Shown piece by piece: positions 41,647-52,663 of a stretch of 64,000 nt of DNA. The translations under genes were made by a program, and so were the position numbers. A model generated the notes under the pieces. It was not told where the DNA came from, did no database searches, and saw nothing but the letters and a program-made list of their open reading frames with translations. Every line of letters begins with the position of its first letter. Positions within the stretch are counted from its first letter, which is position 1. Origin of the DNA: Doryteuthis pealeii (lineage: Eukaryota; Mollusca; Cephalopoda; Myopsida; Loliginidae); the NCBI GenBank assembly GCA_023376005.1, contig CM042145.1, positions 16,368,534 through 16,432,533 on the forward strand. Direction: 5' to 3'.

Positions 41647-41870
41647 GGTTATTTACTATAACTCCAACCTAAAAAAAAAAAGGAGAAGCACCACTCTGAA
41701 TGAATTTTATCTGTTAATTAATCTACCCATTATTTTCCCATTAAACTCACCCTAAACCCTAACCCTAACCCATCTTCTTTTTTCCAAGTAGATCAATAAA
41801 TAAATAAATAATTTATAAAATTCATTCAGAGTGGTTCCCCTTTTTTAGGTTGGAGTTATTGGAAATAACC
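41647..41870. mobile_element. hAT-like MITE with telomere-like core, copy 1
   Basis: Terminal inverted repeats start GGTTATTTAC and end GGAAATAACC, extend about 65 bp with mismatches (CCACTCTGAATGAATTTTAT against TAAAATTCATTCAGAGTGG), and are flanked by the 8-bp direct repeat TAATATAG (41639-41646 and 41871-41878). The core carries CCCTAAACCCTAACCCTAAC (41750-41769), that is, TTAGGG-type repeats on the minus strand. An 8-bp duplication is the hAT signature. At 224 bp it is non-autonomous. Confidence 0.8.
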
Positions 41871-41892
41871 TAATATAGCATAATGCAAAGTG

Positions 41893-41990
41893 TTAAGTTG
41901 TGTGAAATGCCAACAGCCTCGTCCAGGAATTGAACTCAGGTCGACGAGTCCGTTTCTTACGACTCTAACCATTACACCAGATGCCTTTTA
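41893..41990 (-). mobile_element. SINE family B, 5' part
   Basis: On the minus strand: CATCTGGTGTAATGGTTAGA (box A), GACCTGAGTTCAATTCCTGG (box B), GCATTTCACAC. It stops after about 95 bp. Confidence 0.75.
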
Positions 41991-42470
41991 GATCAACTTA
42001 ATACAAATATCTCAAACTGAATGGAGATACATAACTATTCCCGGCTACACAAAAAACATCTTTTTATTTTTAGTTTATGTATTTTACTGAGTTTTCCTCT
42101 AAAGACAATTGAATTTATGATAAAATGTAATTATGTACAAGATATTGCCTATTGTCCTCTTTTATGAGCCAGAAGACTTGAACATTTTGTGGTAAACAAT
42201 ATTGTGTACAACTGCTGATGTTAGGAAACGTTTTTTTATTCTTCTTTTTAATCTTGTTTGTAATGAATACTTGCAAATTTCATGGACTTTTGCATCTTGA
42301 TTAGATTTTGAACCTTTTCAAATATGCATCAACACAGTTGTATGTCTGGTTTTGTGGATATTCACCAAATAATTAACATATGCATATGAACACAAAAACA
42401 TATTCATAAAACTCATATTTATCATCATTTCTTAGTTTGAATATACGAAATCATCCAGAAAAAAGTAAAA
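41991..42470. other. AT-rich spacer
   Basis: No terminal repeats, SINE heads or coding frames recognised. Confidence 0.35.
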
Positions 42471-42471
42471 T

Positions 42472-42692
42472 TGTCACCCACCCCCTTCAATTTTTCTGAA
42501 ATTTTGTACAGGTGTGGACTGTGTTAAAGTTAGTCATCCCCCAAAATTTGAGCTTCCAGTTCCAAAATTTGGCGGAGTTGTGTTGATTTTTAGCTCTCCG
42601 AATTTGGTGGGGTTTGGCAAAAAATGGCACTTTTTGTAATCTATTTTTGTCTGTAAAATGAGTTCTAGAAAAATTGAAGGGGGTGGGTGACA
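42472..42692. mobile_element. TIR element with TGTCACCCACCCCCTTC ends
   Basis: TGTCACCCACCCCCTTCAAT (42472) and its complement ATTGAAGGGGGTGGGTGACA (to 42692) form terminal inverted repeats of about 28 bp. The interior has further G-rich/C-rich complementary stretches and no coding capacity. I cannot identify a target duplication, so the superfamily is open. Confidence 0.65.
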
Positions 42693-42716
42693 TGGCCTGG
42701 AAGGATTTTTTAAGAA

Positions 42717-42796
42717 TTGATTTATTTCAAAACTTTATCGGCATTAAATGACCCACTGAGGTTGATATGCCGTAAAACAAAACAAACCAAACCAAA
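42717..42796 (-). mobile_element. GGCATATCAACC repeat head
   Basis: The minus strand has GGTTTGGTTTGTTTTGTTTT, ACGGCATATCAACCTCAG, TAATGCCGATAAAGTTTTG. It is a single unit of the head that is amplified at 56372-57055. Confidence 0.7.
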
Positions 42797-43124
42797 ACAA
42801 TGAATGTGATTCTCTAACCACTAGGCATAAAATAACCCTATACAGGTTGAAATGCCATTAAAATCAATCAGTCAATCAACCTAATGAAAAAGATGATTGA
42901 GGGATCAGGGAGAGAAGTGTTACTTTAGTTTTACTCTAAATCTTTGCATTAACATCTTTTCACATTTCAACATTCAAGGACCCCGCCCCTCCTCCCCGCC
43001 CAGCCATCCACCAAGTTTTCTTATTTCCTTACTTAGCACCATTTTCTCCTTTAATTCATACTGGTTTTATCATTATTGTTTTCTCTTCTAATTTTCTTTC
43101 TCCTCCCCCCCCCCCGATTTGCTT

Positions 43125-43240
43125 GATTGTTAACACCTGTCATCAGTGTTACCACGGAGATGGAAAAATACTTTGACTGTCTTCAGCCATCTTCATAATC
43201 ACCATCAGCGCAGCCACCACCACCATGATTGAGAACTTAA
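43125..43240 (-). repeat. Arm shared with 44425-44515 (inverted)
   Basis: On the minus strand: GGTGATTATGAAGATGGCTG, AAGACAGTCAAAGTATTTTT, CCATCTCCGTGG and AACAGGTGTTAACAATC-like sequence, also found on the plus strand at 44425-44515. The pair is inverted at a distance of 1.2 kb. Confidence 0.6.
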
Positions 43241-43254
43241 ATGTACATATAAAG

Positions 43255-43308
<54 letters not shown>

Positions 43309-43315
43309 TACAATG

Positions 43316-43461
43316 TTTGCGATATGGCTATTTCAGCCGACAATATATGGGAGAATATGTGCTTCGATTTGTTTAGCCTTACATTTAAATAGTTAAATAA
43401 TTAATTATTAATGAATTAACTTTCAAAAATTAGGCTCGACTTCAATTAAGCACATATTCTC

Positions 43462-43467
<6 letters not shown>
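43316..43467 (+). mobile_element. GGGAGAATATGTGCTT MITE, copy 2
   Basis: TATGGGAGAATATGTGCTT (43346) and AAGCACATATTCTCCCATA (to 43467) are exact inverted repeats around a body with CGATTTGTTTAGCC and ACATTTAAATAGTT. It sits inside a TA microsatellite that continues on both sides, so a TA target is likely. Confidence 0.65.
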
Positions 43468-43499
<32 letters not shown>

Positions 43500-43501
<2 letters not shown>

Positions 43502-44051
43502 TGATTGCCACTTCTTCACAGAAGAAGGCCATTTCTACAAGTAGTTCAGTTGTGAGCACGTGGATACCCCACGGATGTAAAAAAGAAAATACATTTTTAT
43601 TTTTTTTGTTTTAAAATGACTTAGACTCCCCCATACCTAAGCCCCCCCCCCACCTTATCGGCAATCTCCCGGCAATAGGAAAAAATAAATAAAAGACATG
43701 TTAATTCAGTAGAAAGTCAGCAAGTGGGCACACGCACACACACATATATATGTTGAAAGGATAAATAAATAAAGGAAAGAAAATATTGAATGGATAAAAT
43801 TGATTTAATATGAGTTTACTAACACGTGTTTTGGCCAGGAGTTTGTTTATGTACACATGTATTCTATTTATTATTATTTTAGATATAAAATAAAATAATA
43901 ATAACAGAAAATTATAAAATATTTAAACATACAAAAAATAACAGCATTCATCAGAGTAAAATGTTTGATGTTTGATATTTGAAGTTAAAAATACAGAGAA
44001 TTTTGATCTGCTCAAAAAAAGAATATATATATATATACATACATATCTGTC

Positions 44052-44093
<42 letters not shown>

Positions 44094-44400
44094 GACAGAC
44101 AGTATCGCCCATTTTAATCAGGTCCAAGTCGACAATTCTTTAATAAAAGGTTAATTCTCCACTAAACCAAAGATACCAGTATTTTATTTCTAGCCAAATG
44201 TTATACAATCAGATTGGATATTATTAAGTATTATTCATTACCAAACTCTACAGCCTTGAAACTCTATAATGAAAACATGAATATGCAGCAGTCCAAAAAT
44301 AAGTACACCCTTATATATATTTATGACATTTTATTTTTAGTCACAAAAGTGTTGCAATTTTATTTTTGAAATATCAAAATCCTGGCGTCTTTGGTTTAGA
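43500..44400. other. AT-rich spacer with TA and GTCT tracts
   Basis: Includes an inverted ATACATATCTGTCTGTCTATATA / TATATAGACAGACAGAC structure at 44030-44102 (a hairpin built on a TA tract). No gene. Confidence 0.4.
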
Positions 44401-44402
44401 AC

Positions 44403-44520
44403 AGGGATCGCCAAACTTTTTTCAAGGTGGTGATGGTGATTATGTAGATGGCTAAAGACAGTCAAAGTATTTTTCCATCTCCATGGTAACAGGTGTTAAC
44501 AATCATGATTGTGGTTTTGT
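44403..44520 (+). mobile_element. hAT-like terminal fragment
   Basis: CAGGGATCGCCAAACTTTTT resembles the CAGGGGTCGGCAAAC terminus common to hAT elements. It is followed by the arm shared with 43125-43240. No opposite terminus or target duplication was identified. Confidence 0.4.
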
Positions 44521-45571
44521 CATCATTAACTCACTACACTATCCCCCCCCCGATATCATCTTCATCGAGACCCCTTATCAGTTTTGTTTTAAAGGAAAAG
44601 GTCAGCTTCCAGCCTAATAAATTAATTAATTAGTTTGTCAAGATTAAAAGTAGTATCTTTTTTATCCCCTCTCTCATTCACCAGCCTCTTGCTCTATGTT
44701 GGATGTCGAATGGTTTCAAATGACATTAGCAGTTTGGTCCCATTAGAAATAAGGCCATTATTATGAATATTTCATAAAGTGACCGACTTTTATGTACTGC
44801 AATATAAAAAAGCTTATATCAACTAGTAAAAGTGAGTCAAAGGAAGAGTAGCAGACTGATGTCTAAAAAAATAAAAAAAACAAACAAAAAACAAACTGAG
44901 GATCCATCATAGATTCTGAATTGGCGCGGTGCCGGTGCCGTTAAGCCTTTCAAAGGCAGATAATTTTTTTTTTTAATCCTGGTAAAGTGGGCAAATCATT
45001 TTCAGAAAATTTGCAAAATAGAGGGTGTGTTCAAACAAGTCAATTAATCATATAAAAAAAACAAAAAAAAAACATGATAATTTGATCAGCAATTGTGTGT
45101 CATAGCATGAAAACAATAAAACACTCATTTTTAATTATATTTTGTAAAATGATCTTTAAACAATCAAACACCACAGTGGGGCCCTCCTAGTGGTGTTTCT
45201 ATACATCAACATTGAATATATTAACATCAATGAACAGCCAATAGGAAAATGCCTTACATTGAGCTACTGCTGAAATGACAAATATATAGTTTTGCCTGTG
45301 TACTGTTGGTGACAAAAACATCACTCAGTTAAATCTAACTTTTGGATACCTTACATACACACACACACATATATATATATAATATATATATATATAGTGT
45401 GTGTAAGGTATCCAAAACTTGTAGTAAAGAATGATTCTACATAACCTGTCTGATGAGATTGAAATTTTAAGGAGTTTTAGAAATTTATTTAAATTTCTAA
45501 AAGCCTTTTAAGTTTTGGTCGAAATAAATTTATTACAGGATAACGGTTTATTGAGTTTTTCCTTCCTTTCA

Positions 45572-45610
<39 letters not shown>
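44521..45610. other. Mostly unrecognised spacer
   Basis: It contains a short inverted repeat GGATACCTTACACACAC-type around a TA tract (45345-45415) and the GTCTGATGAGATTGAAATTT block (45440-45500) shared with 38725. No gene. Confidence 0.35.
45345..45415. repeat. Hairpin on a TA tract
   Basis: TTTTGGATACCTTACA (45341-45356) pairs with TGTAAGGTATCCAAAA (45402-45417) across CA/TA/TG repeats, giving a long hairpin. It may be a small TIR element or an inverted duplication formed at the microsatellite. Confidence 0.6.
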
Positions 45611-45612
<2 letters not shown>

Positions 45613-45616
<4 letters not shown>

Positions 45617-45852
45617 CAACGGGGTAGCCTAATGTCAGCATCAGCCTGACAGCGAGGGATTCTACCCCTTTTTACTAGCGCTAGACCAAGGAGATTGTTT
45701 TTGCATCTGAGGTGTAGCGCCACACCTACCATCAGCCCCTCAACTTTACCGCACAGATCCCTGTGCTACTCATACGCTGAGTTGACGAGGGCCGGTATCG
45801 AACCAGGGATCTTGCAATTCCTAGGCAAGTGCTCTATCGACTGAGTAAGGTT
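45613..45852 (-). mobile_element. SINE family A
   Basis: Near-complete minus-strand copy with CTCAGTCGATAGAGCACTTG (box A), GGTTCGATACCGG (box B) and the body end CATTAGGCTACCCCGTTG. Confidence 0.85.
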
Positions 45853-46089
45853 CATCGAAGAATAAATTAAAACAGATTAAGTACTCTTAACACTACTAGT
45901 ATATAACAAATATGACACTCACCAATCACAGACAGTGGTTCGGCTGTATCATTTAATAATTTTGAATAAAATTTTTTTTTTTTTTAAATAGCACTAAATT
46001 TGAAAATTAACAGAGCACTAAATTTTAAACAGAATTTCCCCCTCAAATTTTGTCAAGATTTGCAAATTAATCTGTTTTACAAAATTATA

Positions 46090-46175
46090 TTGTCATCCAG
46101 CAAGGATTGAACACACTACTCAGTAGCAATGGATCAGTGAGACTAGCTTGCTAACCACTACACCACAATAGGGTA
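46090..46175 (-). mobile_element. tRNA-like SINE family E fragment
   Basis: On the minus strand: TTGTGGTGTAGTGGTTAGCA (box A) and a degraded box B (GTTCAATCCTTGCTGG). Only the tRNA-like head remains. Confidence 0.55.
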
Positions 46176-46266
46176 CTCTTGATTTGGGAACAAGTTGCTA
46201 ACTTAAAATACATGAGTAGATGTTTTTTAACTGTTGAATCAGTAAGGCACCTACTGTAGCTTACTA

Positions 46267-46298
<32 letters not shown>

Positions 46299-46313
46299 TT
46301 TGACCAAGTTTAT

Positions 46314-46513
46314 GGTTATTTCCTATAAGTCCAACATAAACAAAGGGGAACCACTCTTGACTGATAAATTATCTATTTATTTATTGATCTACTAGGAAAA
46401 AAGAAGACGGGTTTAGGGTTAGGGTTTAGGGTTAGTTTAATGGGAAAATAAATAAATAATTTATCAGTCAAGAGTGGTTCCCTTTGTTTATGTTGGACTT
46501 ATAGGAAATAACC
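46314..46513. mobile_element. hAT-like MITE with telomere-like core, copy 2
   Basis: Terminal inverted repeats GGTTATTTCCTATAAGTCCA ... TGGACTTATAGGAAATAACC are nearly perfect over about 58 bp and are flanked by the 8-bp direct repeat AAGTTTAT (46306-46313 and 46514-46521). The core has GGGTTTAGGGTTAGGGTTTA (46409-46428) plus GGGTTAG, TTAGGG-type repeats on the plus strand. It shares the AAAAAAGAAGA and TTTAATGGGAAAATA core flanks with copy 1 although their outer arms differ. Confidence 0.85.
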
Positions 46514-46524
46514 AAGTTTATTTA

Positions 46525-47080
46525 TGACAGACACTTACACTATGGTGTCTTGAAAATATAGGAAATCTTGAGGCTAGAATTTCATTATAGCCATCAAATA
46601 GCAAATCAGATACGAGTATGTGGCTTATTCTCTACTGCTATTATTTCATATACAACTTGTTTATATTTCTATTTTCTTTTTTTCATTTATTTATTCATTC
46701 ATATAGTTTCACTTAAGAGGGTTGCAACTGCTGCATTATTTCATATAAATCTGAGCTTACACAGACGTTGTAAGATGCAATAGATGTCTGCATCTCCTTG
46801 ATGTTTTGTAGTACTGATTCCAAAAGAGGAAAAACAACAAAACTGAAACGTGAAGTCTGTAAAGGCAGGCATTGTTTAATCAAATTGGAAAAGTCTCTTT
46901 TATTGAATGTACATGGACAAAATCAAGTAGAAGGAACTGATGAAAATGCACAGTAGACGTTTTGTAAATGCTTTCCATTAGTGATAGTTTGTCTTTTTCT
47001 TTTCTTTTTTTTTTCAATAACATCAGAGATGAAAGACAATTTCTTGAAAACAAAAGCAATAATTTAGTTTGGAAGAGAAA
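46525..47080. other. Unrecognised spacer
   Basis: No match to other repeats and no supported gene; contains poly(T) near 46997-47012. Confidence 0.35.
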
Positions 47081-47083
47081 GGA

Positions 47084-47269
47084 CTAGTTTATATATATAT
47101 ATATATAAATATATGAATATACATATGAATATATGTATATATATATATATACATATGAATATGAATATGTATATATATATATATACATATGAATATACAT
47201 ATGAATATACGTATATATAATATACATATGAATATACATATATATATATGAATATACATATGAATATAC

Positions 47270-47302
<33 letters not shown>

Positions 47303-48030
47303 CATAATACATATGAATATACATATATAATACATATGAATATACATATATATATATACATACATATGAATATACATATATATATATATGAATATACATA
47401 CATATGAATATACATACATATATATATATATATATATAATATACATAATATACATACATATATATATACATATATATATATATATATGAATATACATACA
47501 TATGAATATACATATGAATATACATATGAATATACATATACATACATATGATATACATATATATATATATATATATAGAATATACATACATATGAATACA
47601 TATACATATAATATATATATATATATGAATATACATACATATGAATATACATATATATATATATATGTATGAATATATATATGAATATACATATATATAT
47701 ATATATGTATGAATATACATACATATGAATATACATATATATATATATATATGTATGATATACATACATATGAATATACATATATACATAATATATAATA
47801 TATGTATGAATATACATATATATATATATATATGTATATATAATACATATAATATACATATATATATATATATATGTATGAATATACATACATATGAATA
47901 TACATATATATATATATATGTATGAATATACATACATATGAATATACATATATATATATATATATGTATGAATATACATACATATGAATATACATATATA
48001 TATATATATATGTATGAATATACATACATA

Positions 48031-48088
<58 letters not shown>

Positions 48089-48363
48089 ATATACATACAT
48101 ATGAATATACATATATATATATATATATATGTATGAATATACATACATATGAATATACATATATATATATATATATATGAATATACATACATATGAATAT
48201 ACATATATATATATATATGTATGAATATACATACATATGAATATATATTATATATATATGAAATATACATATGAATATACATATATATATATATATGTAC
48301 ATATGAATATACATATATATATATATGTATGAATATACATACATATGAATATACATACATATA

Positions 48364-48416
<53 letters not shown>

Positions 48417-49040
48417 TGAATATATATATATACATATATATACATATATACATAATATACATATAATATATATACATATTATACATATGTAATATACATA
48501 TGTATATATAATATACATATATATACATATAAATATACGTGTATATATATATACATATGAATATATGTGTGTATATATATATACATATGAATATACATAT
48601 ATATATATATATGAATATATGATATATATATATATGTATACATGTGTATATATATATGTATATATGAATATACATGTGTATATATATAATATATATATGA
48701 ATATACATGTGTATATATATATATACATATGAATATACATGTGTATATATATATATACATATGAATATACATGTGTATATATATATATATATGAATATAC
48801 ATGTGTATATATATATATATATATATATACATGTGTATATATATATATATATATATATGAATATACATGTGTATATATATATATATATATATATGAATAT
48901 ACATGTGTATATATATATATATATATATATGAATATACATGTGTATATATATATATATATATATGAATATACATGTATATATATATATATATATATGAAT
49001 ATACATGTGTATATATATATATATATATATATGAATATAC

Positions 49041-49077
<37 letters not shown>

Positions 49078-49128
49078 TATACATACATATGAATATACAT
49101 GTGTATATATATGTACATATGAATATAC

Positions 49129-49167
<39 letters not shown>

Positions 49168-49262
49168 TATACATACATATGAATATATGTATATACATAC
49201 ATATGAATATACATGTGTATATATATATATGAATATATGTATATACATATAAATATATATGA

Positions 49263-49327
<65 letters not shown>

Positions 49328-49410
49328 CATATAAATATATGGATATATATATATAATATATATATAAATATATGTATATACATATAAATATATGGATATA
49401 TATATATATA
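47084..49410. repeat. 2.3 kb TA-rich tandem array
   Basis: Two zones. From 47084 to about 48480 the unit is GAATATACATACATATGAAT plus a (TA)n tract and often ATGTAT, repeating at 40-50 bp. From about 48540 to 49130 the unit is GAATATACATGTGTATATAT plus (TA)n, about 37-45 bp. Runs of TA are 15-40 bp. The open frames of up to 806 codons across it are Tyr/Ile translations of the repeat and not genes. Collapse or expansion in the assembly is likely. Confidence 0.95.
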
Positions 49411-49439
49411 TATACTAACAAACAATGTGTTTGATATGG

Positions 49440-49440
<1 letters not shown>

Positions 49441-49505
<65 letters not shown>
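49441..49505. repeat. (TA)n microsatellite
   Basis: About 60 bp of pure TA, separated from the larger array by 30 bp of ordinary sequence. Confidence 0.9.
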
Positions 49506-49506
<1 letters not shown>

Positions 49507-49654
49507 CATACCTATATAAGTTGATTGGCTGTGTGTGTAAGTATATAAGTTAAATTTATATCATCATCAAAATAACTGTTATTTATACTGGTGAGCTTTT
49601 GCTTATGATATTACTTATTTTCATCTAAATGGCCTGCTTTATATACCTTGGCCA

Positions 49655-49735
49655 GTCTAGTCATTTACTAAACTTACCTCAGTTTAGTACAAGACCATAA
49701 GCATGGGACACCTAGTGAGAACTACATGAGCTTTT
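49655..49735 (-). mobile_element. tRNA-like SINE family E, 3' part
   Basis: On the minus strand: GTTCTCACTAGGTGTCCCAT, then CTTGTACTAAACTGAGG, matching the box B-side and tail of family E. Confidence 0.5.
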
Positions 49736-49737
49736 TT

Positions 49738-50158
49738 TTTACAAATCCTGTTGGCAGCTGTAAGGCCACTTATCTCCCATCATACAAACTTTCCAAGTGA
49801 GACATTTTGGGTACTTCTGGAGAAGTATATACGAAATGTTGTCCAGAGTGGTGGTTCTCAGCCAGGTGCCATATAGCCTCCAAGGGATTATATAATTTTT
49901 TTTTTTTGGGGGGGGGTCCAGGCAAACAAAAAAAAAAACATTCATTCATAAAAATACAATAGGATTTTTAAACATCAAATAGCGATGGAGAATTGGGGGT
50001 GGGGGGGGAGAGAGGTCCACCATAATAAAATAGGGATCAAAGGGATCCATTGGTAAAATAAGGTTGAAGACCCACTGATAGGGATAGATGACAAGAGAGA
50101 ATCAAAGGAATCCCTGCTGTCAGCATGCCCTGATAATGATGATGAGGATGATGATGAG
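49738..50158 (+). pseudogene. RTE-like 3' end interrupted by a hAT-like MITE
   Basis: 49738-49845 matches the RTE-like stretch also seen at 2815-2885 (GGCCACTTATCTCCCATCAT and GAGAAGTATAT). 50080-50158 matches the tail (GATAGGGATAGATGACAAGA ... CTGTCAGCATGCCCTGATAA then GATGATG). The part between is the MITE at 49846-50079. All coding frames are broken. Confidence 0.5.
49846..50079. mobile_element. hAT-like MITE
   Basis: Left end CAGAGTGGTTCTCAGCC and right end GGTTGAAGACCCACTG are imperfect inverted repeats of the hAT CAGTGGTTCTCAACC type. The interior has long T, G and A runs. It splits an RTE-like 3' end, so it inserted later. Confidence 0.6.
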
Positions 50159-50486
50159 AAGAACACCTGAAAAATATACATGTAGTTAATCAATATTTGA
50201 TTCCTAGAGAAGAAGAAAGAAATATTGATTAGCTCCGTGCGGTTTCATTCTTTATATCTATTTAAACGCACATGGATGCAGATATGATTTGGCACCAAAG
50301 CGCACTTTCTTCTTTTTTAGCTCCAATTCCATTCTATACGTCACGAAGAACAGGAGTTAGTGTCTCATGCTTTTTTAAAAAAAAAAAAAAAGAAGACTTT
50401 TTGACTGCAGACATTTTATATTTACTCCCAAACTCCATTGGATAAAAACTAAATATCTCTCTTGCTACTGTCATCTTCTACTATCT

Positions 50487-50582
50487 TCTACATATATAAA
50501 GGGAAGTTGTGTGTATGTATGTCCGGAGTAAACTACAAAAATAAAACAATTAATAATGAAGTAAATATAGATATACATTCAC
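50487..50582 (+). mobile_element. Helitron family 2, 5' fragment
   Basis: TCTACATATATAAAGGGAAG, GTGTATGTATGTCCGGAG and AATAAAACAATTAATAATGA match the start of the family at 25933-26564 (read on its minus strand). It stops where a CTGAAGA...GAAAC half element begins. Confidence 0.55.
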
Positions 50583-50695
50583 CCGAGTCCGACAAGAAAT
50601 ACTTGAAGTAAGCCAGAGGGCACATCGGCCGAAACGTTGTACAGATAACAATGAAGACGAGGACAATAGTCCGAATACAAATAATACTAATATTG
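50583..50695 (+). mobile_element. CTGAAGA...GAAAC element, half copy 6
   Basis: GAGTCCGACAAGAAATACTT, GAAGTAAGCCAGAGGGCACA, TCGGCCGAAACGTTGTACAG and AATAGTCCGAATACAAATAA. The core is mutated to TTGAAGT. Confidence 0.6.
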
Positions 50696-51427
50696 TATTT
50701 ATTTTATTATTTTTCTATTCTTAATACATTTCATTACAAGGACATTTAAAAAAAAAAAATTTATTTCATGTTTTTCGTTTTAAATGACCTTGTATTATCC
50801 CAAATTCTAGTCCTCCCCACCCCTGCTTCCCTTGGTCATCTATCCCCAAACCTAAAAGGTAACAAGGCCCAAAAAAGCTTAATTTGAAGTTCTCTGACAT
50901 ATCAAACATTAACAAATCTGCAGATTTTCACCTATATTGGTACCTATAACTTTTTTTAATATTCTAACAAAGAAAAAAAAAAAAAAAACACTAATAAAAA
51001 AAAAGGTACTAAGGTGTAATATTTTAGTATGCGCTAGTTTGAGCAAACAGTTCAAGCCATGGAAGATACCCACTGTGCTTGGTACAGGGTGTACATTACT
51101 TTAATCTGTAGAATGAACATCAGACAGAGCATAACCAAATACATACTGTAGCAACTGACAAGTGTTCAGTATATATGGATAAAAATATCCACACTGAAAC
51201 CACCAGCCAATCAGGATCCTGGAAATAGACTTGACCATGCCACATAGTGGAATAGCCCAAACCTGCTATTTAAACCACCTACCAACTCTGTATTCTCAGA
51301 AGCAGATTCAACTTGCAACAAAGTTGAATACCGATCAGTCTACACAAATTCTCTACATAATCCATGTGAGATTTGAAAACTGCAGACAAACATGCAATGT
51401 AATCTAATTAGGAAACTTATGCTTTAC

Positions 51428-51665
51428 AAGTTCAAATTGGGCCATAATGTTACAGAGGCAACCAAAAACATTTGTTGAGTGAAAGGTGAAGGCACAGTTG
51501 ATCACAGTACAATAACCAGATGGTTCAAAAAGAGAGTAGCGCTTGAAGAGTCTGGATGTTGAAGAGTCCAGTGTGGTTTGTCACTTTCATGACCTGAACA
51601 AAAGCATCTAGAGCTACCAAATTGTGCCTCATGTTACTAAAATATTGCAAAAACTTTTGATTTAA
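51428..51665 (+). pseudogene. Mariner transposase relic, unit 1 (internally deleted)
   Basis: One frame reads FKLGHNVTEATKNIC, a stop, then VKGEGTVDHSTITRWFKK, the N-terminal helix-turn-helix of mariner transposase. It then jumps to RVALEESG and a frameshifted LELPNCASCY segment. About 100 bp present in unit 2 are missing. The catalytic DDD domain is absent. Inactive. Confidence 0.7.
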
Positions 51666-51726
51666 AAACTTTGAAAAAAAAAAAGTATTTATTCCTGATG
51701 TGAATAGCTCATTGTTTTAGTTTAAA

Positions 51727-52034
51727 CAAAACATTTGTTGAGCGAAAGGTGAAGGCACAGTTGATCACAGTACAATAACCAGATGGTTCAAAAGTTTTTT
51801 TTGCTCAGATTGCAAAAACTTTGACAATCAGACAAGGTCAGGTAGGACTAAAAACTGGATTTTGAGGCTGTTCCCATAGAGGTCAATCAAGAGAGTAGCG
51901 CTTGAAGAATCTAGATGGCTCAGCATCTCACAGTCCAATGTGGTTTGTCACGTTCAGGATTTTGGCAAAAAACATCTGGAGTTACCAAATTGTGCATCAT
52001 TTTACCAAAATATTGCAAAACTTTTGATTTACTC
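51727..52034 (+). pseudogene. Mariner transposase relic, unit 2
   Basis: Reads KNIC, stop, KGEGTVDHSTITRWFK, then CKNFDNQTRSGRTKNW, RVALEESRWLSISQSNVV, CHVQDFGKKHLELPN and FYQNIAKLLI, with frameshifts. This covers both N-terminal DNA-binding helix-turn-helix motifs of a mariner transposase of the type often fused in SETMAR-like predictions. It repeats unit 1 in the same orientation. No catalytic domain follows. Confidence 0.75.
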
Positions 52035-52555
52035 TAGTATTTATTCATGATGTGAATAGAACATTGTTTTAGGTTTAATAAGTTTGTAAAATTAGAAATC
52101 AGGAAAAAAAAACAAAAAAAAAAACCCAACTTGATGGTTCTAATACCATTACTTCTGCCCCAGTCCCAGTCCTGGTTTCTCCAGCTGAAATTACAAATAT
52201 GTGACCCAACATCATATCAAGCCTGTAACCTTGGTAACTGAATGATACTTTCAAGGAAATTGAGAAAGGAAGAGAGGAGGTGGGGTTCATTTGTTTGCTT
52301 CCACATTTTTGCATGAGATCTGACACCAGGATATGATTCCAGAGGATGAAAATGAAAGTAAGTTTATCTTTTGTTAACTTCCCTTACGATAGCACAATTT
52401 TTAGTGTGCTAATCTCACAAGCTATGGTAAGGGAGTGTATGTCTGTCACTCAGTTTCCCAGCAAGTTGGTCTCATGCCCAAATTGGTTTCATCTAACATC
52501 TATGCATGTATCTCTGCATCTCACAAAAAAAAATTTATTTAGTTTTAAAACTCTA
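52035..52555. other. Unrecognised spacer after the mariner relic
   Basis: Poly(A) near 52101-52123 and otherwise non-repetitive in this window. Short frames have no recognisable domain. Confidence 0.35.
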
Positions 52556-52559
52556 CTAT

Positions 52560-52660
52560 GGCAGCTCAAGTAGTGTAATATTTTAGCAAGTTAGGCTCTC
52601 AGTGAGTTCGATTCTCACTGGGTGCTCCATGGTTTTGTGCTAAACTAAGCTAAACTTGTA
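52560..52660 (+). mobile_element. tRNA-like SINE family E
   Basis: GCAGCTCAAGTAGTGTAATA (box A-like), GAGTTCGATTCTCACTGGGT (box B), CTCCATGGTTTTGTGCTAAA. Box B is the best preserved of this family. Confidence 0.65.
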
Positions 52661-52663
52661 CTA

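Noticed and set aside
41750..41773. A chromosome end or telomere fusion point
   Set aside because: The TTAGGG-type run is short and sits inside a transposable element with exact target duplications.
47089..49509. Open frame of 806 codons and several other long frames in the same region
   Set aside because: They are translations of TA-rich tandem repeats in several overlapping frames and both strands, with only Tyr, Ile, Met, Cys, Val, Ser and His. No coding signal.
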